Source of the DNA: CAVQNQ01 sp963714205
GTDB lineage: Bacteria; Acidobacteriota; Terriglobia; Bryobacterales; Bryobacteraceae
Length of the DNA: 64,000 nucleotides
NCBI GenBank assembly: GCA_963714205.1
Contig: CAVQNQ010000007.1
Span: 62,001-126,000 of the forward strand
Direction of reading: 5' to 3'
The notes under the pieces are model-generated. The model made no database searches. It saw only the letters and a program-made list of their open reading frames with translations, and had not been told where the DNA came from. Positions 17,386-25,341 of the stretch are shown here, in pieces; positions within the stretch are counted from its first letter, which is position 1; each line of letters opens with the position of its first letter. The position numbers were made by a program, and so were the translations under genes.

Positions 17386-17773
17386 CTTCCGGGCTGACAG
17401 CGGTGGGCCGGCCGGTGCGGGCGTCGATGGGGCACCATACGGTCAGGGCTTTGGCGAGCAGGGTTCGATCGGCCGCGCGCAGGATCTCGGTATGGCGCTC
17501 GAAGCGCAGGCGCGTGGCGTTCCCCACCCAGGTCCTGGCGATGACCTGCTCGCCGGCATAAGCCGCCTGCTTGTAGTCGATTTCGTGGCGCAGCACCACC
17601 CAGAACAGACATGCCTGATCGGCCGGCGGGGCGGCCGCTTTCCAGTGCGCCACGGCGGCATCCTGCACCCACCGCAGATACGTCACGTTGTTGACGTGGC
17701 CGAGTTCGTCGATATCTACAGGGTTCACCGCCAACACCAGTTCGAAGGGAGCGAGGGCCATCTTTTCCAGCAT
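17345..17773 (-). CDS. Acyl-CoA thioesterase, 4-hydroxybenzoyl-CoA thioesterase / YbgC family
   Basis: 142 aa hotdog-fold thioesterase that hydrolyses acyl-CoA. The family signature VNPVDIDELGHVNNVTYLRW (residues ~17-36) carries the catalytic Asp of the D-x-x-G-H-V-N-N type. The rest follows the YbgC pattern (HEIDYKQAAYAGEQVIARTWV, LRFERHTEI, and a late VWCPIDARTGRPTA). The physiological acyl chain cannot be read from sequence. It has no operon partner; its 3' end overlaps the convergent hybrid kinase. Confidence 0.85.
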   Translation of the reverse strand: MLEKMALAPFELVLAVNPVDIDELGHVNNVTYLRWVQDAAVAHWKAAAPPADQACLFWVVLRHEIDYKQAAYAGEQVIARTWVGNATRLRFERHTEILRAADRTLLAKALTVWCPIDARTGRPTAVSPEVRESFSTLAESRS

Positions 17774-17809
17774 GCCGCCACCCCGGTGCGGGCGTTAGAT
17801 TTTCAGCAC

Positions 17810-18415
17810 CTACTTTCTCTCCAGCTTCTGGAAAATGGAGGTCACGTAATCGAGCGTTTCGGGAATCTCCGGGATGCCGGAGGCCTCATCCACAGCGGCG
17901 GGTCCGGCATTGTAGGCTCCCAGGGCGCGGAACAGATCGCCGTGGTAGCGGTCCAGTAGCTGGCGTAAGTACCGGGCGCCGGCCGCGATGTTCGCCGGGG
18001 GATCGAACGGATCGTCCAAACCGAGTTCCCCGGCCGTCGCCGGCATGATTTGCATCAGCCCCTGCGCGCCGCTAGCCGAGACGGCGCACGGGCGGAAGCC
18101 GGACTCCTGCTGAATGACCGCGTGTATGAGGCTGGGCTCGAGCTTCTGCTCCTGCGAGACGCGATCCACCATGGGAGCCAGGACCAATTCGGACATCGGT
18201 TCGCAGGCCGGCGGCTCGATACCGGTATCGGGCGCCTTCGGCTCGGCGCCGATGGGCAGCCACGTGCGCAGATTTTCGGCCTGTTTGCGCGCCGCCTCGC
18301 GCTGCCGGGTCACCGAGGTCCGCTGTTTCTCGAGCGCATTGCGCCAGCGCTCCTCGATCGAGGAATAAGATTGCGCCCATAGCTGGGTGGCCGCCAGAAC
18401 CCATACCCACCGCAC
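17810..18415 (-). CDS. Lytic murein transglycosylase, SLT domain
   Basis: Cleaves peptidoglycan glycan strands with formation of 1,6-anhydroMurNAc in the periplasm. The SLT domain occupies the C-terminal ~120 residues: catalytic Glu in VIQQESGFRPCAVSASGAQGLMQIMPATA, then LGLDDPFDPPANIAAGARYL and ALGAYNAGPAAV. A coiled N-terminal stretch (RNALEKQRTSVTRQREAARKQ) precedes it. I favour the GTG at 18415, because it begins a signal peptide (RWVWVLAATQLWA) and avoids overlap with ctaA. An ATG at 18493 in the same frame would add 26 residues that overlap the neighbouring gene. Confidence 0.85.
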   Translation of the reverse strand: MRWVWVLAATQLWAQSYSSIEERWRNALEKQRTSVTRQREAARKQAENLRTWLPIGAEPKAPDTGIEPPACEPMSELVLAPMVDRVSQEQKLEPSLIHAVIQQESGFRPCAVSASGAQGLMQIMPATAGELGLDDPFDPPANIAAGARYLRQLLDRYHGDLFRALGAYNAGPAAVDEASGIPEIPETLDYVTSIFQKLERK

Positions 18416-18447
18416 AAAGGATCTATCGGCGGATCCACGGGCCGGCT

Positions 18448-19386
18448 TTAGACCGCCAGCACGGACGCCGACAGCAATACCAGCAGGATCCACAGCGTGT
18501 CCGCCAGCAGCAGGTGGACGATCTGCATCCAGCCGGGCGCCAGAAGCGCAAGGTTGACGAAACCGGCCATCAGTTGCACGCCCGCGGCGGCAAGCACTGC
18601 CCAGGCCAGAGGCTTTACAGAGGGTCTTCGCAGCAACGAGGAAACCGCGAAAATCACCAGCCAGGCTTCCACCACCACCGCGATGACCGGATGGAAAATC
18701 CGCAATCGCAGGAAAATGCTGGCGGCCGGATCGAGATCCTGGGCGAAGCCCGCGGCCAGCGACTGGGCCGGGAACAGCGTGTCGCCCAGGGCGGCAATCA
18801 CGCCGCTCACCCCCAGGATCGCGAAGGCCAGCAGGCTAACCGCGGCCATCCAGGCGCGCGGACCGCCGATGCGCACGGCCGGCTTCCCGCCGGCCCACCA
18901 CGCGGTGAGCGCCAGCGAGGCCAGCAGCGCGAGGGTGTTGACCAGGTGCCCGGAGAGCGAGTAGGCGCGATTCACCGAGGGATTGCGTCCCACGTGCTGA
19001 AGCAGCACCAGGACCGCGCCGAGGAGCACTTCCGTAATCAGAAAAACGCCCGCCAGCGCCGCTCCCAGGCGGGCGGGATGCCGACGCGGAAACTTCCGGA
19101 AGGCCCAAACCACGAGCCCCAGGACAAGGAAGGCATCCAGGCCGCTCATCAGGCGATGGGTGAACTCGATGGCGGTCGCGGCGCTGCCCGAGAGCGGCGT
19201 CACCGTGCCGTTGCACAGCGGCCAGTGGTTCCCGCAGCCCGCGCCCGAGCCGGTGACGCGCACCAGCGCGCCCCACAGCACGACCGCGACGTTATAGACC
19301 GCGACCGCCCAGGCATAGGGCGCAAACCACCGCGCGCGCGGCCTGACCGGGATGGAAACGGCGCTGGCGATCTCCGGTTCCGGCAT
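18448..19386 (-). CDS. ctaA: Heme A synthase, COX15/CtaA family
   Basis: Integral membrane enzyme that oxidises heme O to heme A for aa3-type cytochrome oxidases. The 312 aa from the ATG at 19386 contain about eight transmembrane helices. Diagnostic sequences are WGALVRVTGSGAGCGNHWPLCNG at the first loop (Cys pair), 'IEFTHRLMSGLDAFLVLGL' with a heme-ligand His, 'LLQHVGRNPSVNRAYSLSGHLVNTLALLA' with another His pair, and RLRIFHPVIAVVVEAWL and MQIVHLLLADTLWI in the second half. A 23-codon upstream extension in frame is unlikely. The cytochrome oxidase genes are not in the window. Confidence 0.9.
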   Translation of the reverse strand: MPEPEIASAVSIPVRPRARWFAPYAWAVAVYNVAVVLWGALVRVTGSGAGCGNHWPLCNGTVTPLSGSAATAIEFTHRLMSGLDAFLVLGLVVWAFRKFPRRHPARLGAALAGVFLITEVLLGAVLVLLQHVGRNPSVNRAYSLSGHLVNTLALLASLALTAWWAGGKPAVRIGGPRAWMAAVSLLAFAILGVSGVIAALGDTLFPAQSLAAGFAQDLDPAASIFLRLRIFHPVIAVVVEAWLVIFAVSSLLRRPSVKPLAWAVLAAAGVQLMAGFVNLALLAPGWMQIVHLLLADTLWILLVLLSASVLAV

Positions 19387-19460
19387 AATCGGCCCTTTCC
19401 ATTGTAGTGCGCCACGCTTGCACGAGCGCGGGGCATTCCCATATCCTGGGTTCATCCACT

Positions 19461-20906
19461 ATGCCCACGAAAACCCCTATCACGGTTGCGTATGGCGACG
19501 GCATCGGCCCTGAGATCATGAGCGCGACGCTGCAGATTTTGGAGGCGGCGGGCGCCCAACTGGAGATCGAGACCATCGAAATCGGGGAGAAGGTGTATTT
19601 GCGCGGCAATTCCGCCGGTATCGAACCGAGCTCCTGGGAATCGCTGCTCCGCACCAAGGTTTTCCTGAAGGCTCCCATCACCACGCCGCAGGGTGGCGGC
19701 TTCAAAAGCCTGAACGTGACCACCCGCAAGGCGCTGGGACAGTACGCCAACGTGCGGCCGTGCGTCTCCTATCACCCGTTCATTGAGACCAAGCATCCCA
19801 ACATGGACCTGGTGATCGTGCGCGAGAACGAAGAAGACCTGTACGCCGGGATCGAATACCGCATGAGCCCGGAAGTGATGTCCGGCATCAAGCTCATCTC
19901 GCGGCCGGGCAGCGAGAAGATCGTGCGCTACGCCTTCGAGTACGCGCGCCTGCACAACCGCCGCAAGGTCACCTGCTTCATGAAGGACAACATCATGAAG
20001 ATGACCGACGGGTTGTTCCACAGGGTTTTCGACGAGATCGGGGCCGGGTATCCCGAACTTGAAAAGGAAGTCTGGATCGTGGACATCGGCGCCGGCAAGA
20101 TGGCGGATACGCCGGAGGCTTTCGACGTGATCGTGATGCCGAACCTGTATGGCGACATCCTCTCCGACGTGGCCGCGCAGATCGCCGGCTCGGTGGGCCT
20201 GGCCGGTTCGGCCAATATCGGCGACCGTTGCGCCATGTTCGAGGCGATTCACGGATCGGCGCCGCGCCGCGCCGGAAAAAACCTGGCCAATCCCTCGGGG
20301 CTGCTGCTGGGAGCGGTGCTGATGCTGGTGCACATCGACCAGCCGGAAGCGGCCGCGCGCGTGCACAACGCCTGGCTGCGCACAGTGGAGGACGGCATCC
20401 ACACCTATGACATTTTCTCGGAAGGGATCAGCACCGAGAAGGTGGGGACCAAAGAATTCGCGTGCGCGGTGGTGGCGCGCCTGGGTCAGAAGCCCAACCG
20501 GCTCAAACCGGTGACGTATGCCAGGCGCTCCCAGGCCGCGGCGCGGCCGGCCGGGGCGCCCCCGCCCCGTCCCACCGAGATGCGGCTCAAGGGCATCGAT
20601 GTGTTCGTCTACTGGCCGTCGCGCAACGCCAACGAACTGGCCGCCGCGATGGGCCAACTGGCGGGCGAGGATTTGCGGCTGCAAATGATCGACAATCGCG
20701 GCGTGATGGTGTGGCCGGCGGGCCTCGCCGAGACCTTCTGCACCGACAGCTTCCGCTGCCGCTTCCTGGCGGAGAACCAGACCGGCATGGGGACCCTGGT
20801 GGGGCTGCTGGGGCGGATCGCCGATGCCGGAATCGAGATCGCCATGACGGAATCGCTGCGATCCTTCGATGGCCAGGATGGTTTCACCCTGGCGCAGGGG
20901 CAATAG
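19461..20906 (+). CDS. icd: NADP-dependent isocitrate dehydrogenase (long, alphaproteobacterial/Thermus-like type)
   Basis: TCA-cycle enzyme, isocitrate to 2-oxoglutarate. The 481 aa match the ~470-500 aa type with a C-terminal extension. Core motifs are ITVAYGDGIGPEIM, LKAPITTPQGGGFKSLNVT, YANVRPCVSYHP, VIVRENEEDLYAGIEY, VMPNLYGDILSDVAAQIAGSVGLAGSANIGD and FEAIHGSAPRRAGKNLANPSG. Residues ~350-481 form the extra domain (RLKGIDVFVYWPSRNANELA). The ATG at 19461 was selected; 18 upstream in-frame codons carry no ribosome binding site. purE follows after two bases, so the two may be cotranscribed. Cofactor preference for NADP is by family type, not proven. Confidence 0.9.
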   Translation: MPTKTPITVAYGDGIGPEIMSATLQILEAAGAQLEIETIEIGEKVYLRGNSAGIEPSSWESLLRTKVFLKAPITTPQGGGFKSLNVTTRKALGQYANVRPCVSYHPFIETKHPNMDLVIVRENEEDLYAGIEYRMSPEVMSGIKLISRPGSEKIVRYAFEYARLHNRRKVTCFMKDNIMKMTDGLFHRVFDEIGAGYPELEKEVWIVDIGAGKMADTPEAFDVIVMPNLYGDILSDVAAQIAGSVGLAGSANIGDRCAMFEAIHGSAPRRAGKNLANPSGLLLGAVLMLVHIDQPEAAARVHNAWLRTVEDGIHTYDIFSEGISTEKVGTKEFACAVVARLGQKPNRLKPVTYARRSQAAARPAGAPPPRPTEMRLKGIDVFVYWPSRNANELAAAMGQLAGEDLRLQMIDNRGVMVWPAGLAETFCTDSFRCRFLAENQTGMGTLVGLLGRIADAGIEIAMTESLRSFDGQDGFTLAQGQ

Positions 20907-20908
20907 CC

Positions 20909-21400
20909 ATGAGCGAAGTTCAGCCGTTGGTGGCGGTGCTCATGGGCAGCAAGTCGGACTGGAACGTGATGCGCCAGGCCGCCGAGGTGCTGGCGCATTT
21001 CGAAGTCCCGCACGAGTGCCGGGTGCTTTCGGCCCACCGCACGCCGGCCGAGACGAGCGAATACGCGGCGGGGGCCGAAGCGCGCGGGATCGAGGTGCTG
21101 ATCGCGGCAGCGGGCGGCGCCGCCCACCTGGCGGGCGTGTGCGCGGCTCATACACTTCTGCCGGTGCTCGGGGTTCCTCTGGAAAGCGCCTCGCTCAAGG
21201 GCCTCGATTCGCTGCTTTCCACGGTCCAGATGCCCTCTGGAATTCCCGTGGGCACACTGGCCATCGGTGCTCCCGGGGCGCGCAACGCGGCGTTGCTGGC
21301 AATCGCCATTCTGGCCAACAGCCGTCCTCACCTGCGGGACAAGCTGCGGCGGTTTCGCGCCGAGCAGCGCGAGAAAATACTCGGCGAATCCCTGGCATAG
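20909..21400 (+). CDS. purE: N5-carboxyaminoimidazole ribonucleotide mutase PurE
   Basis: Purine biosynthesis, rearranging N5-CAIR to CAIR. The 163 aa are the normal class I length. Motifs: VAVLMGSKSDWNVM, 'HECRVLSAHRTPAE', AAAGGAAHLAGVCAAHTLLPVLGVPLES and TVQMPSGIPVGTLAIG. The ATG at 20909 lies two bases after the icd stop. The C-terminal helix (RPHLRDKLRRFRAEQREKI) is typical. purK is not in the window. Confidence 0.95.
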   Translation: MSEVQPLVAVLMGSKSDWNVMRQAAEVLAHFEVPHECRVLSAHRTPAETSEYAAGAEARGIEVLIAAAGGAAHLAGVCAAHTLLPVLGVPLESASLKGLDSLLSTVQMPSGIPVGTLAIGAPGARNAALLAIAILANSRPHLRDKLRRFRAEQREKILGESLA

Positions 21401-21412
21401 AAGGGTGTTCGC

Positions 21413-21850
21413 TTACGGGCTGGGTTGCCCGAATCGTTCGAGTGCCTGGGCGATAGCCGCCCGCACTTCTTCCGCGTAGGCCGCGTCGCGATACTTGCCG
21501 CGTGGCCAGAAGAAGCCCTTCAGACCGTCGCCCCGCCGTCGCGGCACCACGTGGATGTGCAGGTGGGGCACGCTCTGGCTGACGCGGTTGTTGAGGGCCA
21601 CGAACGATCCCTCGGCGCCCAACCCCAGTTCGAGGGCCGCCGACAGCCGGCGCGCACGGGCGAACAGCGGGCCGATGACGTCTTCCGGCACATCCAGCAG
21701 GGTCTCGTAATGCGCCTTGGGGATCAGCAGGCAGTGCCCCGGAAAGAGCGGCCGGTGATCGAGCACGGCTATCGCCAGGGCATCCTCCATCACCACCGGC
21801 ACGGCGATCCGGCCCCCGGCGATCCCACAAAACACGCATTCCGCAGCCAC
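21413..21850 (-). CDS. HIT-family protein (histidine triad nucleotide hydrolase)
   Basis: 145 aa. The histidine triad HLHIHVVPR near residue 97 is the catalytic motif for hydrolysis or transfer of nucleoside-phosphoramidates or dinucleoside polyphosphates. The N-terminal CVFCGIAGG includes the usual Cys pair (CxxC). LDHRPLFPGHCLLIPKAHYETL is the standard HIT core. The GTG at 21850 is preferred, preceded by a good GGAGG; no ATG fits. It is convergent with purE and divergent from tatA. Confidence 0.88.
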   Translation of the reverse strand: MAAECVFCGIAGGRIAVPVVMEDALAIAVLDHRPLFPGHCLLIPKAHYETLLDVPEDVIGPLFARARRLSAALELGLGAEGSFVALNNRVSQSVPHLHIHVVPRRRGDGLKGFFWPRGKYRDAAYAEEVRAAIAQALERFGQPSP

Positions 21851-21968
21851 GTTTCCACCGCCTCCCGCGCGCCCGGCCCGCCGCCCGGGAAAGCCGCTCC
21901 CGGGTGGGCAAGGTCCGCTCCGCCACGCCATGTTATTATGAGGGAGATTACCGGTCGGGAGGTATCTG

Positions 21969-22442
21969 ATGTTCGGCACATTGGGCACGCAGGAGATAGT
22001 ATTCATCTTTCTTCTCGCGCTACTTCTGTTCGGCCCGAAGAAGCTGCCGGAAATCGGACGGACCATCGGGAAAGCCGTTACCGAATTCCGGCGTGCCTCG
22101 AACGAGCTGAAGACCACGTTCGAGAATGAAATGAAGACCCTGGAGCAGGAAACCGAATCGTTGAAGCAGGTCACCAGCCAGTATACGAGTGACACTTACA
22201 ACTACGACTATTCGACTTACGAATCGAGCTACCCCGCCGATTCCGCCGCTGCCAGTCTATCCACAGAAAGCGCATCCGCAACTGAGGGCGCTGAATCGAT
22301 GTCAGGCGTCGCGCCGGAGGGCACCGTAGCCCGAGGCGAGGAGACGGCCATCGCCGAATCGGGCAGCGGTACCCCTAAAAGCCCGGAAAGCTCCGATTCG
22401 GTTCCAGCGCCGGTTCCAGCGGCTTCCGACCATACAGCTTAG
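21969..22442 (+). CDS. tatA: Sec-independent translocase subunit TatA/TatB
   Basis: 157 aa. Part of the twin-arginine translocase exporting folded proteins. The N-terminal single membrane helix (EIVFIFLLALLLFGPKKLPEIGRTIGKAV) with the FGPKKLPE hinge and an amphipathic helix is diagnostic. Residues ~70-157 are an acidic, low-complexity Ser/Glu/Thr/Pro tail. GGGAGG lies 7 bases before the ATG. TatA and TatB cannot be separated with confidence here. tatC starts after three bases. Confidence 0.9.
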   Translation: MFGTLGTQEIVFIFLLALLLFGPKKLPEIGRTIGKAVTEFRRASNELKTTFENEMKTLEQETESLKQVTSQYTSDTYNYDYSTYESSYPADSAAASLSTESASATEGAESMSGVAPEGTVARGEETAIAESGSGTPKSPESSDSVPAPVPAASDHTA

Positions 22443-22445
22443 CGA

Positions 22446-23483
22446 ATGAAATCATCAGACGATCGGACCGGGAGCGTCGCTCCCCGCAGTGTTGCCCTGT
22501 CTCCCAGCGACCGCGTCAGCGAAGTCATCGGGAAGCTATTTCACTGGGGTGGAAGCGGATCTCCACCCCCGCCTTCCGGTACGGGTAGCGACGGAGGCAA
22601 CGACGAAGAAGACGGCATGCTTCGCATGTCGTTTCTCGAGCACCTGCAAGAGCTGCGTTCGCGCATTATCCGGGCCGTAGCCGGTGTGGGCGTGGCCTTC
22701 ATCGTGAGTTTGACTTATACAGATCGATTGTGGGCGTTCGTCTGCCAGCCGGCGGTTTCCGCCCTGAAGACGCTGGGGTACCGGCCCACGCTGGTCCAGA
22801 TCGAGCCGATGGAGAGCTTCCAGATTATCTGGGTAAAGCTGCCGATTTTATGTTCCCTTTTCCTGGCCTCTCCGTGGGTCTTGTACCAGGTTTGGGCTTT
22901 TATTTCGCCCGGCCTGTACAAGCGGGAGCGCCGCTGGGCGGTGCCTTTCGTAGTCTGCTCGGCGGGACTTTTTATACTCGGCGGACTGTTCGCGTATTTC
23001 GTGGCATTCCGCTACGGGCTCACTTTTCTGCTGAGCATCGGCCGGGGAAATTACGTCGAGCCGATGGTTTCGATTCAGTATTATTTCGACTTGTTTGTGA
23101 ACGTGGTTCTCGGCGTGGGGTTGGTTTTCGAAATGCCGATTATCATCTTCTTTCTTACGTTAATCAGAGTGGTCAGTCCGGCATTTCTGGTTCGCCACAG
23201 CCGCTACGCTATCCTGGCTATCTTCATCATTGCCGCGGTCGTCACGCCTACTCCGGACGTGTTCAACATGATGTTGTTCGCCACGCCCATGTGCATTTTG
23301 TTTTACGTGGGCATATTCGCGGGATACCTGGTAGTTTTGCATCGCGAGCATAGAGAATTCCCGTGGCGTAAGACGATCGGCATAACGGTTCTCGTACTGC
23401 TGTTACTCTCTGTAGTCCTGTTCCTGGTTGGGCCGAGATTTGGCTTAAGGGTAATACCCAGGTGGCCATTTTTCGTGCACTAA
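22446..23483 (+). CDS. tatC: Sec-independent translocase subunit TatC
   Basis: Core receptor of the Tat system with six membrane helices. 345 aa, longer than the ~250 aa norm because of a ~60-residue hydrophilic N-terminal extension rich in Ser/Pro/Gly/Asp. The TatC signature follows: MSFLEHLQELRSRIIRAV, then ASPWVLYQVWAFISPGLYKRER and GLVFEMPIIIFFLTLIRV. The operon with tatA is clear from the three-base gap. Confidence 0.93.
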   Translation: MKSSDDRTGSVAPRSVALSPSDRVSEVIGKLFHWGGSGSPPPPSGTGSDGGNDEEDGMLRMSFLEHLQELRSRIIRAVAGVGVAFIVSLTYTDRLWAFVCQPAVSALKTLGYRPTLVQIEPMESFQIIWVKLPILCSLFLASPWVLYQVWAFISPGLYKRERRWAVPFVVCSAGLFILGGLFAYFVAFRYGLTFLLSIGRGNYVEPMVSIQYYFDLFVNVVLGVGLVFEMPIIIFFLTLIRVVSPAFLVRHSRYAILAIFIIAAVVTPTPDVFNMMLFATPMCILFYVGIFAGYLVVLHREHREFPWRKTIGITVLVLLLLSVVLFLVGPRFGLRVIPRWPFFVH

Positions 23484-23577
23484 GGTCCTTTTTAGGTGGA
23501 AATAGCTACGCCATCCGATGTAACATCGGGTTGAATCGCCGCTTCCCCAATCGAAGCGGCATCTACTTGCTGTTGCA
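23484..23577 (+). promoter_or_regulatory. Intergenic region with two hairpins
   Basis: CCGATG TAA CATCGG (23515-23529) and GCCGCTTC ... GAAGCGGC with a 7-base loop (23538-23560) are perfect inverted repeats between tatC and the next small gene. Neither is followed by a U-tract. They might be an operator plus an mRNA structure for the small gene, or a factor-dependent 3' end of tatC. Confidence 0.4.
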
Positions 23578-23826
23578 ATGGACCTGCTTAAAGCGCTTCA
23601 GGAGTTGTACGCCGAGAAGGAAAAACTCGAACGCGTGATCGCCTCTCTCGAGGAGTTGCAACGGACCTCGGGTGAGCTGCCTAAATTGCCCGAGACGGCC
23701 CGGCGGCGCGGCCGCAAGAACATGAGCCCGAAGGAACGCCGGGAGGTTTCCGCACGCATGAAGAAGTATTGGGCCGGCCGCCGCAAGAATAGGCCGGAGG
23801 AACCGCCAACGCCCTCCGGGAGTTGA
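23578..23826 (+). CDS. Small basic conserved protein
   Basis: 82 aa. The N-terminal ~35 residues form a short amphipathic coiled coil (LLKALQELYAEKEKLERVIASLEEL). The rest is basic, with RRRGRKNMSPKERREVSARMKKYWAGRRKNR, resembling AT-hook-like or nucleoid-associated tails common in acidobacterial small proteins. DNA binding is a guess from charge. It follows tatC by 94 bases that contain two hairpins. Confidence 0.65.
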   Translation: MDLLKALQELYAEKEKLERVIASLEELQRTSGELPKLPETARRRGRKNMSPKERREVSARMKKYWAGRRKNRPEEPPTPSGS

Positions 23827-23843
23827 CGGTCCGGCCGCCGGCG

Positions 23844-24566
23844 CTACCTCAGATCCCGCGCCTTGAAAAACCAGAGCCAGTAGTATTGATCGCCCGCGCC
23901 GTGGTGGTAGCGCATTTCGAAGCCGCAGCGCTCCGCCATGCCGCGCGCGTCGCTCTCCGAGAAGGGAACTCCGATCCAACTGTCTCCCGGCTTGGGATCC
24001 GCGCGCAACGATCCCTGTACCTGAAACTTGAACAGCGCGCCGGGGCGCAGCAGCCGGTTGGTTTCGCGCACATAGCTCTCGATGATGTCGCGGCTCGGGA
24101 TGTGCTGGAAGACCATGGACGAGAAGGCAAAATCGAGTTCGAGCCGCGGTCCCAAGCCGAGACGGTGCCACCAGTGCAGGCGCACGGCCGACAGGTCTTT
24201 TCCGTTGTTGCGAAACACGTGCGCGTTCGGAAAACCCTCCACGGCCCGGCGCGCCTGGCGCACCATTTCACGGCTGATATCCACCGCGAAGACCTCGCCG
24301 AAGAATTCCGCCAAGGCGCGCGTGACGCGGCCGGCGCCGCAGCCGATCTCGAGCACCTGCATCTTGCGCGGATCGGCGCCCTGGCAGATATTGGTGAGGT
24401 CGTTGAGGATATCTTCCTCCATCGCGACTTGGCCCGACTGGTAGAATTCCTCGTCCGACCAGCGTTCCCGCCCGGTCACCACGTAATGGCGGGCATTCTC
24501 GCGGGCGCGCCGGTCCCAATCGCGGCGCATGCGGTGAATCTGCCGGGTGATCTCGCGGCTCGCCAT
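23844..24566 (-). CDS. SAM-dependent methyltransferase (class I)
   Basis: 240 aa. Rossmann-type methyltransferase: motif I VLEIGCGAGRVTRALAEFF, motif II around FAVDISREMV, and a later 'DFAFSSMVFQHIPSRDIIESYV' acidic motif. The family is generic (Methyltransf_11/25 type) and no substrate is evident. The N-terminal ~55 residues (IHRMRRDWDRRARENARHYV) are a common extension of uncharacterised acidobacterial methyltransferases. It lies divergent from tRNA-Ala, with 23 bases between. Confidence 0.8.
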   Translation of the reverse strand: MASREITRQIHRMRRDWDRRARENARHYVVTGRERWSDEEFYQSGQVAMEEDILNDLTNICQGADPRKMQVLEIGCGAGRVTRALAEFFGEVFAVDISREMVRQARRAVEGFPNAHVFRNNGKDLSAVRLHWWHRLGLGPRLELDFAFSSMVFQHIPSRDIIESYVRETNRLLRPGALFKFQVQGSLRADPKPGDSWIGVPFSESDARGMAERCGFEMRYHHGAGDQYYWLWFFKARDLR

Positions 24567-24589
24567 TTGTTATATTGTATTCGGATAGT

Positions 24590-24665
24590 GGGCGTGTAGC
24601 TCAGTTGGGAGAGCACGGCGTTCGCAACGCCGGGGTCGGGGGTTCGAATCCCCCCACGTCCACCA
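24590..24665 (+). tRNA. tRNA-Ala (anticodon CGC)
   Basis: Cloverleaf: acceptor GGGCGTG/CACGTCC with the G3:U70 pair that is the alanine identity element, D-arm GCTC/GAGC, anticodon stem CGGCG/CGCCG around TTCGCAA (anticodon CGC, reading GCG), T-arm GGGGG TTCGAAT CCCCC, discriminator A at 24662 and encoded CCA at 24663-24665. AT-rich sequence at 24571-24584 is the likely promoter. Confidence 0.95.
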
Positions 24666-24732
24666 ACCACACCCTCCTCGCCGTTCCGAGATTTCCCGTG
24701 CTCGATCCGATAAGTGAATGGAAGGAGCGTTC

Positions 24733-25257
24733 ATGAAGGGTGTTATCGCGATTTGCCTGAGCGAGCTTGTCACCAAGCGCTTCGGAGACGAGAAGTGGCG
24801 GCGGATCCTGGAAACCGCCGGATTGCCGAAGAGCGCTTATTTTCTGCCCAGTCAGGATGTCGAAGATGCCGCGATCCTGAGAGTCTTCCAGGCCACGTGT
24901 GCGGTACTGAACCTCAGCCCCACCGCCGCGGCCGATGCGTTCGGCGAGTATTGGTGCTGCAGCTACGCGCCGCAAATTTACGCCCCCTTCTACAACGGCG
25001 TGCGTTGCGCCAAGGATTTTCTGCTGCGCATGAAGGACGTGCACACGAAGGTCACCCGCACGATCGCCAACGCGCACCCACCGGAGTTCTCCTTCGAACA
25101 GCCGGCGCCCAACAAGCTCGTCATGAAGTACGCTTCCAGCCGCGGGTTGGTGAGTATTTTCGAGGGCCTGGTCAAAGGGGTGGGCCGCTACTTCCGCGAG
25201 GATCTCGAAGTCCGCCGGATCGGCCCGAACGCGCTCGAAATCACCTTCGCCCGTTAG
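24733..25257 (+). CDS. Stand-alone H-NOX heme gas-sensor protein
   Basis: 174 aa, the full heme-NO/oxygen-binding domain and nothing else. It starts MKGVIAICLSELVTKRFG, typical of the family. His104 in MKDVHTKV is the likely proximal heme ligand. The heme-propionate motif YxSxR is present as Y133-A-S135-S-R137. The position five residues after that Arg, where O2-binding H-NOX proteins have a distal Tyr, is Ile142, so selective NO (or CO) sensing is expected. GAAGGAG before the ATG at 24733 fixes the start over an ATG at 24718. No kinase or cyclase is adjacent; a GGDEF protein lies 4 kb away. Confidence 0.85.
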   Translation: MKGVIAICLSELVTKRFGDEKWRRILETAGLPKSAYFLPSQDVEDAAILRVFQATCAVLNLSPTAAADAFGEYWCCSYAPQIYAPFYNGVRCAKDFLLRMKDVHTKVTRTIANAHPPEFSFEQPAPNKLVMKYASSRGLVSIFEGLVKGVGRYFREDLEVRRIGPNALEITFAR

Positions 25258-25341
25258 CCGCCCCAGACACGCCCTGGGGGCCGGAACATCGCTGAGTCGT
25301 CCTGTTTGGAAGTGCGCTACTATGTAGCCTTCCGGAGGATC

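Noticed and set aside
19452..20903. Long open frame on the minus strand across icd
   Set aside because: Antisense to a complete isocitrate dehydrogenase.
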